Origin: JAKFXL01 sp947085765
Lineage (GTDB): Bacteria > Pseudomonadota > Gammaproteobacteria > Tenderiales > Tenderiaceae
Reading direction: 5' to 3'
Assembly: GCA_947085765.1 (NCBI GenBank)
Contig: CAMTXZ010000224.1
Location: 1 to 29,372 of the forward strand
Length of the DNA stretch: 29,372 bases
Part shown: positions 1 to 10,255 of the stretch, in pieces
How the letters are laid out: the number at the start of each line of letters is the position of its first letter
Position numbering within the stretch: position 1 is the first letter of the stretch
Position numbers and translations under genes: made by a program
The notes under the pieces: generated by a model
The model's database searches: none
Seen by the model: only the letters and a program-made list of their open reading frames with translations
Told to the model about the DNA's origin: nothing

Positions 1-160
1 GAGTGATCTGGCAGCTACAAAAACAGGTGGCACCCCTTATGGCGCCAGCCACTACGCGGGAATTGACGGCAAACAGAAGGTGAGTGAAGAGGAGGCGCGG
101 CTCTGCAAAGCATTGGGCCACCGCGTTGCTGAGGTGGCCCGTGTTTTAATGGGTAAATAA
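1..160 (+). CDS. wrbA: NAD(P)H:quinone oxidoreductase, WrbA type (3' end only)
   Basis: Only the last 52 codons are present; the reading frame is open from base 2 and ends at TAA 158-160. The peptide contains GGTPYGASHYAG, which matches the conserved GGTPYGA..AG..DG segment near the C-terminus of the WrbA flavodoxin-like family. A helical tail follows (SEEEARLCKALGHRVAEVA), as in WrbA proteins. Family members bind FMN and carry out two-electron reduction of quinones in the cytoplasm. The gene converges on the beta-helix gene with only three bases between the stop codons and no obvious terminator. The family call rests on this short tail; the flavin-binding part lies outside the window. Confidence 0.75.
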   Translation, partial: SDLAATKTGGTPYGASHYAGIDGKQKVSEEEARLCKALGHRVAEVARVLMGK

Positions 161-163
161 CGT

Positions 164-2359
164 TTATGTGCGCCGTTGACGCCGTGCCAGCAGCAGGGCT
201 GCCAGCGCCAGCAGCCACGGAAGATGTAGAGCGCCACCGCCACCACCACCACCTGTGTTGTTTCCGCCAAAGTTAAGGGTGGTGTCGGCATTTTTATCGA
301 CTAGCGTATCTTCCTTGGCGCGATTGTTGCCGAGAAAGGCATCCTGAGTAGCGCTTTTGACACCTGCCTCTGCCGTTATCGTGGTCGGTTTATCAAAACT
401 TCCTACCACGTTACCGGTGATAAACACCTCTACCCGCGCCAATCCCGGCAGGGTGTTCATGCGGCATTCAATGATATTAAGCCCACTGGGGTTTGGGTCA
501 CAATCTGGTTGATTGGTGGTGGAGGTGGTGTCGATCTTGGTGAAACTAAACTGGCTGGGCAGTTTGATCTCCAGCACCACTCCGATGGCCGAGGCGTTGA
601 CATAGACATTGGTCAACACCACCTTGTAGGTCAGTGGGCTGAGGGCATCGTTGGGTTTGACCGGGTCAGCGTTGTCGCTCATGACGAGTTTTAAGTCGAC
701 ATAGGTGTTTGCTTGATAGATGGAGGCGCCATATTCATATGCCCCTATGTCGCAGCGGCCATCAGTTCTTTGCAGAAAACGCTGGTCAACCTGGGGGCAG
801 ATGCTGCTATTGGCGTGATCAATGGCGTCACTGTTGGGGAGCAGGGCGTGTACGGGCATAGTATCTGGGAAGCGTGAATCGATCGCCAAGGTGGTGTCGA
901 GTCCCAGGTTGGATGAGTTGATAATGTCAGGGGTACGGCTGGTCCCTGTCGGAACCAGGCCACAGCTATTACTGTTTTCCAGATTGCCGCCGGATGAGTG
1001 GATCAGCGTCTTATAATTGATAGGGGTGGTGACACCCGAGCAGGCGGTGGTGCCAGGGTTGCTGTCAATGCCGTTGGCAATGATCGTATTGGTCATCGTT
1101 ACGCCCGGGGAGGAGCCGGAGTCACGACCGAAGATAGCCAACTGGTTACCGCCCACGGCGCCGTTTTCTGCTGGCGCATTGACGTCAAAGCTCCCCGTAC
1201 AGCTGCTGCATGGTTCGGATCTGTTGTTATAAAGCGTGACGTTGGTGAGAGTGATGGCGCGGGTATTAAATATTCCACCACCACTGCGTCCCACGTTGCT
1301 GCTGATAGTGGTATTGATGATGTCCATGTCACCCAGGGACGAGTTGTAGATACCGCCGCCGTCATAACTGGATCTGTTTTTGCTGACGGTGGAGTGGGTC
1401 AGGGTTAAAGGACTCTCGTTGTGAATGCCGCCGCCATACTGTCGCGCATTGTTCTGGGTGATCACGCTATTGCTGACGATAACGTTACCGAGGTTTAGCC
1501 CCAGATCCTGGCTGGATATGCCCGCGCCAAGATTGGCGTTGTTGTTGATGATGGTGGAGTTACCGATATTGAGAAAGCCACCCATGTTGCGGATGGCGCC
1601 GCCATTAGAAGCACCACCCCCATTTTCGGTCATGACGGTATTGCGTATCTCGGTGCTACCGAGGTTGGTCAGCGCACCGCCGCCAGGCGCGTTGTTCTTT
1701 TCAAAGGTTGAGTCCTTGATAGTGACCTTGGCCAGCGCATCGATATAGAGACCACCGCCCGTGAGAATGAAGCTGGTTTCGCCGATGAGAGTGTTGCGGG
1801 TCAGGTTGCAACTTTCAAGGCTCAAGGTGCTGGCCCCCTCAACCAGAATACCGGCGCCGCCGGGGAGTTGACCTTTGGGGATAGGCGTTGTGCTGGTGAT
1901 GTTCAGAAATCCGCCCGTGATGGTGAGATTTCTCAGCGTGACCTTGGCGCCATTTTGAATGTGAAAGACACGATCGTTATTGTTGGCATTGATCGTGGGC
2001 CTGACGGCGCCACTGCCAATAATATCCAGGCTGTCACTGATGTCGAGGTCACCACTCTTGCCCGCATTTTCGAAGAGGCCGGAGATGCCTAGAGAGACAT
2101 CTGAGGTCAGCGTAATAACATCCTTGCCGGGGGTGATATTGGCCAGCTGTATCGCGGCGCGCAGGGTGCATTGACCGCCACTGGTAGAGACGCAGGTACT
2201 GGTATTGCCGGGGCTTTGAGGGGCGTCGGCGCTGACATTGACCGTAATGTTCAAGCTGTAACCCACGCTTGGCAGTGCCAGCCCCATCAGTGCGGCCAGT
2301 AACAGCAGCGGCTTTCTGAGCGGGGACGTCTGGTGGCTATGACGGATGCGCTTACTCAT
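164..2359 (-). CDS. Secreted CSLREA/parallel beta-helix protein with GlyGly-CTERM-like anchor
   Basis: The protein has about 731 residues. I chose the ATG at 2359; a TTG at 2374 would add five residues but has no better ribosome site. A basic start and hydrophobic stretch (LLLLAALMGLALPSVGYS) form a signal peptide. Next comes the CSLREA-type motif CTLRAAIQLAN, then a long run of repeats of the N-x-S/T-x-I/V type with many GGGI/GGAI turns, typical of a right-handed beta-helix. A choice-of-anchor-Q-like segment follows (HALLPNSDAID, later GRCDIGAYE), then a DUF11-like beta domain. The C-terminus has seven glycines, a hydrophobic helix and RRQRR. This tripartite tail resembles GlyGly-CTERM, which in known systems is processed by rhombosortase after type II secretion. 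I infer a cell-surface or released adhesin-like protein; its ligand is unknown. Confidence 0.8.
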   Translation of the reverse strand: MSKRIRHSHQTSPLRKPLLLLAALMGLALPSVGYSLNITVNVSADAPQSPGNTSTCVSTSGGQCTLRAAIQLANITPGKDVITLTSDVSLGISGLFENAGKSGDLDISDSLDIIGSGAVRPTINANNNDRVFHIQNGAKVTLRNLTITGGFLNITSTTPIPKGQLPGGAGILVEGASTLSLESCNLTRNTLIGETSFILTGGGLYIDALAKVTIKDSTFEKNNAPGGGALTNLGSTEIRNTVMTENGGGASNGGAIRNMGGFLNIGNSTIINNNANLGAGISSQDLGLNLGNVIVSNSVITQNNARQYGGGIHNESPLTLTHSTVSKNRSSYDGGGIYNSSLGDMDIINTTISSNVGRSGGGIFNTRAITLTNVTLYNNRSEPCSSCTGSFDVNAPAENGAVGGNQLAIFGRDSGSSPGVTMTNTIIANGIDSNPGTTACSGVTTPINYKTLIHSSGGNLENSNSCGLVPTGTSRTPDIINSSNLGLDTTLAIDSRFPDTMPVHALLPNSDAIDHANSSICPQVDQRFLQRTDGRCDIGAYEYGASIYQANTYVDLKLVMSDNADPVKPNDALSPLTYKVVLTNVYVNASAIGVVLEIKLPSQFSFTKIDTTSTTNQPDCDPNPSGLNIIECRMNTLPGLARVEVFITGNVVGSFDKPTTITAEAGVKSATQDAFLGNNRAKEDTLVDKNADTTLNFGGNNTGGGGGGGALHLPWLLALAALLLARRQRRT

Positions 2360-2849
2360 ATTTAGACTCGTCAAGTGGGTGCAGAGATGGTGATTCTATC
2401 ACGTTGGCTGCAGCTGTTTTATGGCCGAAAAGAGATAAATCCGTCTCTATCTTGAAGATTTGTGAGGCAGTCACGCAGGGACTGTATAACAAATCGTAGC
2501 CCAATGTTAGACAGGGATATGGTGTTAAGTCAATCATCAGGCCACTTTATCCTCTGTTTGTCTTAAATGAAGGTGCGGGAGCCTCTTTTAATATATAGCG
2601 TAGCGGTGGTCTGATTCCGTATCTGTATGTATGGAATTGTGATCCGGTTCACGTTTTACATTGGTTGGAGGGCGGGGATTGCTGATTTCAGCTCTGTTGT
2701 GTTGACGTGTTTTGCCCAGTATTTGATGTGGTTGTAACGTTTTTTAATGAGATGGCCCGGTCTACCCGATACGTAGTGAAAGGAGTCTGTCCAAACGTCT
2801 GGTGGCTGGGGATGAACCCCGCCCGTTGAGGATAGAAACTGGGAGAGCC
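2360..2849. other. Intergenic region between divergent genes
   Basis: This 490-base stretch separates the minus-strand beta-helix gene from the plus-strand glutamate-synthase-like gene, so it should hold both promoters. I see no convincing coding sequence; the small frames here have no family resemblance. There is an imperfect palindrome at 2639-2652 (GTGATCC/GGTTCAC, one mismatch) and a small AGAGA/TCTCT stem at 2431-2448. TTGACG at 2702-2707 could be a -35 element, but no well-spaced -10 follows it. Confidence 0.5.
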
Positions 2850-4328
2850 ATGGACGTTTTGAGTGTGATCAACTGGGTCGTTGTCATCCTCGGCTGGGCG
2901 GCGGGGCTGGTGATGGTGGCGATTTTGGTGATGTTTGTCCAGGACGTGAGCCAGAAACAGCACGCCCTACGGCGTAATTTTCCAGTAATTGGGCGGATGC
3001 GTTACTTCCTGGAAAAGCAGGGTGACTACTTTCGGCAGTATTTTTTCTCCAATGATCGCGAAGAGCTGCCCTTCAACCGCGCCACCCGCAACTGGGTCTA
3101 CCGTACTGCCAAGAACATCGGCGGTACGATCGGCTTTGGTTCAACCCATGACCTTCGTGAACCCGGCACTATCTTGTTTGTAAATGCTGCTTATCCGGTG
3201 CTGGAGGAGGAGCTACAGCCGACGCCGGCACTGGTGATAGGCCCCGATTGCGATAAGCCTTATGCAGCACCGGAGATCTTTAATATTTCTGGCATGAGTT
3301 ACGGTGCCCTATCGGCACCGGCGGTTCGTGCGCTCTCTAAGGGGGCTGCCGCTGCCGGGATCTGGATGAATACGGGGGAGGGAGGCATGGCGCCTTTCCA
3401 TTTGGAGGGTGGTTGCGATCTGATTTTTCAGATCGGCACCGCCAAATATGGTGTGCGTGATGCAGATGGTAATCTCAGCGACGCTCGACTGCGCGAGGTG
3501 AGCGAACACGTCCGCGCCTTTGAGATCAAGCTGGCGCAGGGGGCCAAACCCGGTCGTGGTGGCGTGCTGCCAGGGGTGAAGGTGAACAAAGAGGTGGCGC
3601 GGATTCGTGGTATCCCGGTGTTTCAGACCTCCAATAGCCCCAACCGCCATCCCGAGGTAAAAAATGATGACGATCTGCTAGACATGATCTGCCGTATCCG
3701 CGATGTCAGCGGCCGTCCGGTCGGTATCAAGCTGGTGTTGGGTGGGGATAATCAGATCAGGGGTTTGGCTGAGACGATCCTGCGTCGCGGCCCGGATTGC
3801 GCACCTGACTTCATCACCCTGGACGGTGGTGATGGCGGTACCGGCGCTGCACCCCAGGTGTTGGCGGATCACGTCGGTCTGCCATTGAGTGAGTCATTGC
3901 CGATTCTGGTGGATGTGCTGCTGGAGAGTGGTCTGCGGGAGCGGGTGCGGGTAATCGCTTCCGGCAAACTGGTCACCTCGGCCCATGTTGCCTGGGCTAT
4001 GTGTATCGGTGCTGACTTTGCCGTGACAGCGCGTGGTTTTATGTTTGCGCTGGGCTGCATTCAGTCATTACAGTGTCACAAAGATACCTGCCCTACCGGT
4101 ATTACCACCCACAACAAACATCTGCAAAAGGGGTTGGTGGTGGAAAATAAGGCAGAGCGGGTCGCCAATTACGCTCGCTGGATGAATGTGGAGGTGGCGC
4201 GTCTGGCCCACTCCTGTGGTCTGGCCCACCCGCGTGAATTTATGCGCCATCACGCCCGTATCGTGCAGCATGCGGGACTCAGTCTGCCGCTCGACAAGTT
4301 GTACCCCTATCCAGTCAGAGTTGGGTAG
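2850..4328 (+). CDS. Membrane-anchored FMN-binding glutamate synthase family protein
   Basis: The protein has 492 residues. I chose the ATG at 2850, which is preceded by GGGAGAG, over an in-frame GTG at 2802. An N-terminal transmembrane helix (about residues 6-30) is followed by a domain like the central FMN/alpha-beta-barrel part of glutamate synthase. Visible signatures are SGMSYGALS, KPGRGGVLPG with VKVNKEVA, and GGDGGTGAAP for flavin and phosphate binding. Cys403, Cys409 and Cys414 are spaced C-x5-C-x4-C, as for the [3Fe-4S] cluster of glutamate synthase. The glutaminase domain and C-terminal beta-helix of full-length GltB are absent, and no small subunit lies nearby. Such stand-alone proteins are widespread; their substrate is not established, so I would not call it gltB. 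Confidence 0.88.
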   Translation: MDVLSVINWVVVILGWAAGLVMVAILVMFVQDVSQKQHALRRNFPVIGRMRYFLEKQGDYFRQYFFSNDREELPFNRATRNWVYRTAKNIGGTIGFGSTHDLREPGTILFVNAAYPVLEEELQPTPALVIGPDCDKPYAAPEIFNISGMSYGALSAPAVRALSKGAAAAGIWMNTGEGGMAPFHLEGGCDLIFQIGTAKYGVRDADGNLSDARLREVSEHVRAFEIKLAQGAKPGRGGVLPGVKVNKEVARIRGIPVFQTSNSPNRHPEVKNDDDLLDMICRIRDVSGRPVGIKLVLGGDNQIRGLAETILRRGPDCAPDFITLDGGDGGTGAAPQVLADHVGLPLSESLPILVDVLLESGLRERVRVIASGKLVTSAHVAWAMCIGADFAVTARGFMFALGCIQSLQCHKDTCPTGITTHNKHLQKGLVVENKAERVANYARWMNVEVARLAHSCGLAHPREFMRHHARIVQHAGLSLPLDKLYPYPVRVG

Positions 4329-4531
4329 GTGGTATTCGCCCTCCGTTAATGGCGCCAGATAATGGTGATCATCTAAGTTGCTTAGCCCTTATGGCATCTC
4401 TGGTCCAGTTGACCTCACAGGCTTTCAGCCGCAGAGGTAGACAGATTCTGTAACGTGAGCAGTGTAATTCTCTTGAGTAACCAAGGATATGAACTATTTT
4501 ATCTCCATGTTCAGAGAATGGGTACTATGCT

Positions 4532-4560
4532 ATTGAATAAGCTCCGTTGAGCCACATCTA
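4532..4560 (+). promoter_or_regulatory. Heat-shock (sigma-32) promoter of clpB
   Basis: ATTGAAT at 4532-4538 and CCACATCTA at 4552-4560 are separated by 13 bases. The RpoH consensus is CTTGAAA, 11-16 bases, CCCCATNT. The -35 matches 5 of 7 positions, and the -10 differs from CCCCATNTA at one position. A start near 4567 would leave a leader of about 30 bases before the clpB ATG. clpB is a classic RpoH target. The match is by eye only. Confidence 0.72.
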
Positions 4561-4597
4561 ACAGTGCAGCAACTTTTAATATCATGAGGATACTTCG

Positions 4598-7256
<2,659 letters not shown>

Positions 7257-7258
<2 letters not shown>

Positions 7259-7281
7259 AACGCTCACCTTGCAGCGGTTTT
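7257..7281. terminator. Possible bidirectional terminator between clpB and nadB
   Basis: AAAACGCT (7257-7264) pairs with AGCGGTTTT (7273-7281) with one bulged G. The A-rich and T-rich arms would give a U-tract in both directions. It overlaps the clpB stop codon and sits between convergent genes. The GC part of the stem is only four pairs, so strength is uncertain. Confidence 0.4.
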
Positions 7282-7282
7282 G

Positions 7283-8875
7283 TTATGGAGTGAGTATCGT
7301 GTTTTGCGGCGCGCCCTTTTGCTGTTCTGGATAGTCGAGGGTGTAGTGCAGCCCACGGCTCTCTTTACGGGAGAGCGCAGAGCGGACAATCAGTTCGGCA
7401 ATGAGGACTAGATTCCGTAGTTCCAGCAGATCGTTGCTGACTTCGAAGTGTGCGTAGTAATCATCTACCTCGTGCGAGAGTATCTGGATGCGGCTCATGG
7501 CGCGTCGTAGACGGCGATCTGTGCGCACGATGCCGACGTAGTCCCACATGACGCGGCGCAATTCGTCCCAGTCATGGGCGACAACTACCTCTTCATCCGA
7601 TTCGGTAACGCGGCTTTCGTCCCACTGCGGGAGTGTGGCGGGCATCGGGAAATCCTGGAAGCGTGCGGTGATATCGTGGCTGGCCGCCTTGGCAAAGACC
7701 AGGCACTCCAGCAATGAGTTGCTGGCCATGCGGTTGGCGCCGTGCAGGCCGGTGAAGGCGGTCTCGCCAATGGCGTAGAGGTTGCTGATGTCGGTGCGCC
7801 CCTTTATATCAGCCATGACACCACCACAGGTGTAGTGGGCCGCCGGCACGACCGGGATCGGTTCCTGAGTGATGTCGATGCCATATTCCAGACACGTGCT
7901 GTAGACGGTTGGGAAGTGCTCTTTGATGAACTCCGGCGGTTGGTGGCTGATGTCCAGATAGACACAATCAATGCCGAGCCGTTTCATCTCGTGATCGATA
8001 GCGCGTGCTACCACATCGCGTGGTGCAAGCTCTTCCTGTGCGTGATAACGCTCCATAAAACGGTTGCCATCGGGTAGTTTCAGTTGTGCCCCTTCGCCGC
8101 GCAGCGCCTCGGTGATGAGAAACGATTTGGCCTTGGGATGGTAGAGGCAGGTAGGGTGGAACTGCACAAACTCCATATTGGCGACACGGCAGCCCGCGCG
8201 CCAGGCCATGGCGATACCGTCGCCAGTGGAGACATCAGGATTGCTGGTATATAAGTAGACTTTGCCCGCACCACCCGTGGCAAGAACGGTGAAACGGCTG
8301 GCAAGGGTGAGAACCTTGTCGTTGGCCTTGTCGAACACATAGCAGCCGAGGCACTGTTTTTGGTCGGGATTGGGGTCGTTATTCGTAATCAGGTCGATGA
8401 CCAGGTGGTTTTCCAGAATATCTATATTAGTGTGGTTCTTGAGTTGGCTGATCAGTGTGTTTTCAACGGCGCGGCCAGTGGCGTCGGCGGCGTGCAGGAC
8501 ACGTCGATGGCTGTGGCCACCTTCACGGGTCAGATGGAAATCACTACTGCCGTCGGTGCGGGTTTCGCGGGTAAAATCAACACCACACGCTACCAACCAG
8601 TCGATCGCCTCGCGTCCATGTTCGACGGTGTAACGGACAATTTCGGGGTCACAAAGCCCGGCGCCAGCGATCTGGGTATCATCGATGTGGGACTCGATAG
8701 AGTCTTTGGCGTCAAATACCGCCGAGATTCCCCCTTGGGCGTAGAGGGTGGCGCCCTCTTGCAGCGGCCCCTTGGTGATCACTGCAATCCTGGCGTTTTC
8801 GGCCAGACGCAGTGCTAAGCTCAGGCCAGCGGCGCCACCGCCGATGATGACGGCATCGTATTGAAGTTGTTTCAT
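7283..8875 (-). CDS. nadB: L-aspartate oxidase (NAD biosynthesis)
   Basis: The protein has 530 residues, close to the usual NadB length of about 540. It is a flavoprotein of the fumarate reductase/succinate dehydrogenase family that oxidises L-aspartate to iminoaspartate, the first step of de novo NAD synthesis, in the cytoplasm. The N-terminus has the dinucleotide-binding motif GGGAAGLSLAL. Further on are YAQGGISAV, ITEALRGEGAQL, LAPRDVVARAI, YTCGGV and IGETAFTGLHGANRMASNS, which form the FAD and substrate sites. The start is the ATG at 8875 with only a weak ribosome site. It is divergent from rpoE, the same arrangement as in E. coli. Its partner nadA is not in the window. Confidence 0.97.
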   Translation of the reverse strand: MKQLQYDAVIIGGGAAGLSLALRLAENARIAVITKGPLQEGATLYAQGGISAVFDAKDSIESHIDDTQIAGAGLCDPEIVRYTVEHGREAIDWLVACGVDFTRETRTDGSSDFHLTREGGHSHRRVLHAADATGRAVENTLISQLKNHTNIDILENHLVIDLITNNDPNPDQKQCLGCYVFDKANDKVLTLASRFTVLATGGAGKVYLYTSNPDVSTGDGIAMAWRAGCRVANMEFVQFHPTCLYHPKAKSFLITEALRGEGAQLKLPDGNRFMERYHAQEELAPRDVVARAIDHEMKRLGIDCVYLDISHQPPEFIKEHFPTVYSTCLEYGIDITQEPIPVVPAAHYTCGGVMADIKGRTDISNLYAIGETAFTGLHGANRMASNSLLECLVFAKAASHDITARFQDFPMPATLPQWDESRVTESDEEVVVAHDWDELRRVMWDYVGIVRTDRRLRRAMSRIQILSHEVDDYYAHFEVSNDLLELRNLVLIAELIVRSALSRKESRGLHYTLDYPEQQKGAPQNTILTP

Positions 8876-8935
8876 TGTTACTCAGAAGTTAAGAGACTGT
8901 TGAGGATGGTGAATATCTATGGTTACTTTTTAGCA

Positions 8936-8979
8936 TATAATGCCCTTATTTTGGAATTGTACTGAACCAGTAGGTCATT
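8936..8979 (+). promoter_or_regulatory. Candidate promoters of the rpoE operon
   Basis: A perfect TATAAT at 8936-8941 could be a housekeeping -10 box, but no good -35 lies 16-18 bases upstream. Further down, GGAATT (8953-8958), 16 bases, then TCATT (8975-8979) partly resembles a sigma-E promoter (GGAACTT, about 16 bases, TCnnA). rpoE autoregulation is known in E. coli and Pseudomonas. The -10 match is imperfect, so this is a candidate only. Confidence 0.35.
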
Positions 8980-9037
8980 CTGGAGTCCATGTAACAACTT
9001 ATAATGAATATACATAAAAATAATATGGAAGGTCCGA

Positions 9038-9610
9038 ATGGGGGATAGTCAGACGGATCAAGCGCTTGTTGAGCGTGTGCAGGGTGGCGACAAGAAGGCT
9101 TTTGACCTGCTGGTGCTTAAGTATCAGCACAAGGTTATCAATTTGATCTCGCGTTACGTGCGTGACTCCTCCGAGGTTTACGATGTGGCGCAGGAGGCAT
9201 TTATCAAGGCCTACCGGGCACTGCCCAATTTTCGCGGCGACAGTGCCTTTTATACTTGGCTTTACCGCATTGCCATTAACACGGCAAAAAATTATCTGGT
9301 GGCGCGTGGGCGTCGTCCACCACAGTCCGACATAGATATCGAGGATGCGGAACAATTCGAATCTGCTGGTGATCTAAGAGAACACGACACCCCCGAAGGG
9401 TTGTTGATCAAAGATGAGATAGAACGGGTGGTGGCCGATGCCATCGAAAAACTTCCTCAGGATCTGCGTATGGCTATCACCCTGCGTGAGCTGGAAGGGT
9501 TGAGTTACGAGGAGATCGCTGATGCCATGGGGTGCCCCGTGGGCACGGTTCGCTCCCGGATATTTCGGGCGCGTGAGGCGATACAAAAGCGGTTGGAACC
9601 TTTACTGTAG
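9038..9610 (+). CDS. rpoE: RNA polymerase sigma factor sigma-E (RpoE/AlgU)
   Basis: The protein has 190 residues, the typical length. Region 2 is complete: DQALVERVQGGDKKAF, then DVAQEAFIKAYRALPNF and FYTWLYRIAINTAKN for -10 recognition. A linker of about 45 residues precedes region 4, where LRELEGLSYEEIA and GCPVGTVRSRIFRARE form the -35-binding helix-turn-helix. GGAAGG lies about five bases before the ATG. The protein directs transcription of envelope-stress genes and is held inactive by RseA at the inner membrane. It is followed by rseA, rseB, rseC and mucD, the same order as algU-mucA-B-C-D in Pseudomonas. Confidence 0.98.
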   Translation: MGDSQTDQALVERVQGGDKKAFDLLVLKYQHKVINLISRYVRDSSEVYDVAQEAFIKAYRALPNFRGDSAFYTWLYRIAINTAKNYLVARGRRPPQSDIDIEDAEQFESAGDLREHDTPEGLLIKDEIERVVADAIEKLPQDLRMAITLRELEGLSYEEIADAMGCPVGTVRSRIFRAREAIQKRLEPLL

Positions 9611-9634
9611 GATTAAATTCCTGAAGGCGAGCAT

Positions 9635-10255
9635 ATGGCAGACGATAAAACAAATGAGTCACTCTCGGCTCTGATTGATGGTGAGATGGATGAACATGAG
9701 ATGGTGCGTTTCATTCGTGAGCTGCAACATGAAGCAGAGCAGCAACAGACGTGGCAACGTTACCATTTGATTGGTGATGCCCTGCGTAAAAATTTGCCGG
9801 CTCATATCGATGGTTCGTTTGCCAGTCGAGTCAGCCAGGCGATTGTTGCTGAGGATATACACTCTACAACGGTTGTTAAATTCAAGCCCAAGCCCAGCGC
9901 CTCTCTTCAATCACACTCCACTTTCTCTAAGCCGTTGGCCGGGTTTGCACTTGCAGCGTCGGTAGCGGCGGTAGCTTATCTTGGTGTTGGCATGATTGCG
10001 GTGGATGAGCAAGTCTCTGCTCCTCATCTGGCCAGCAATGTTTTGCCGCTCTCGTCCCCGGTAATACAGCCAGCCACGCTGGATGGATTTCAGACTGTAC
10101 AGGGGCAGCGTTGGAATGTAGATACGCCTGCGGTAGAGTCAAGATTGAATAGTTATCTTCAGAACCACAATACGTTGTCGAGTGTGACGGCGATGAATAG
10201 TCTCATGCTGCCAAACGTTCGTTTGGTAGAGACCCAGCCAGCGCAGGGTGAGTAA
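9635..10255 (+). CDS. rseA: Anti-sigma-E factor RseA/MucA
   Basis: The protein has 206 residues in one membrane-spanning chain. The cytoplasmic N-terminal domain (LSALIDGEMDEHE, then WQRYHLIGDALR) matches the sigma-E-binding fold of RseA/MucA. A hydrophobic segment at about residues 101-121 crosses the inner membrane. The periplasmic part contains RWNVDTPAVESRLNSYLQNHN, the conserved stretch near the C-terminus that in relatives contacts RseB/MucB. In the known pathway DegS/AlgW and then RseP cleave RseA to free sigma-E. The SD AAGGCGAG precedes the ATG. The gene overlaps rseB by eight bases, which suggests coupled translation. Confidence 0.93.
   Translation: MADDKTNESLSALIDGEMDEHEMVRFIRELQHEAEQQQTWQRYHLIGDALRKNLPAHIDGSFASRVSQAIVAEDIHSTTVVKFKPKPSASLQSHSTFSKPLAGFALAASVAAVAYLGVGMIAVDEQVSAPHLASNVLPLSSPVIQPATLDGFQTVQGQRWNVDTPAVESRLNSYLQNHNTLSSVTAMNSLMLPNVRLVETQPAQGE

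Noticed and set aside
998..1408. 136-codon open frame on the plus strand inside the beta-helix gene
   Set aside because: It lies antisense to a clearly coding beta-helix repeat region, has no family resemblance and reflects the repeat composition.
2688..2963. 91-codon minus-strand frame upstream of the glutamate-synthase-like gene
   Set aside because: It overlaps the start of the real gene, is rich in His/Gln/Thr from antisense codons, and has no signal or domain.
4056..4094. Haem motif in the glutamate-synthase-like protein (QCHKDTC)
   Set aside because: The cysteines are spaced C-x5-C-x4-C, the [3Fe-4S] pattern of this family, and no CxxCH is formed.
4472..4510. Sigma-32 promoter using CTTGAG (4472) and CTCCATGT (4503)
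   Set aside because: The spacing is about 25 bases, far too long for RpoH. The pair at 4532-4560 fits much better.
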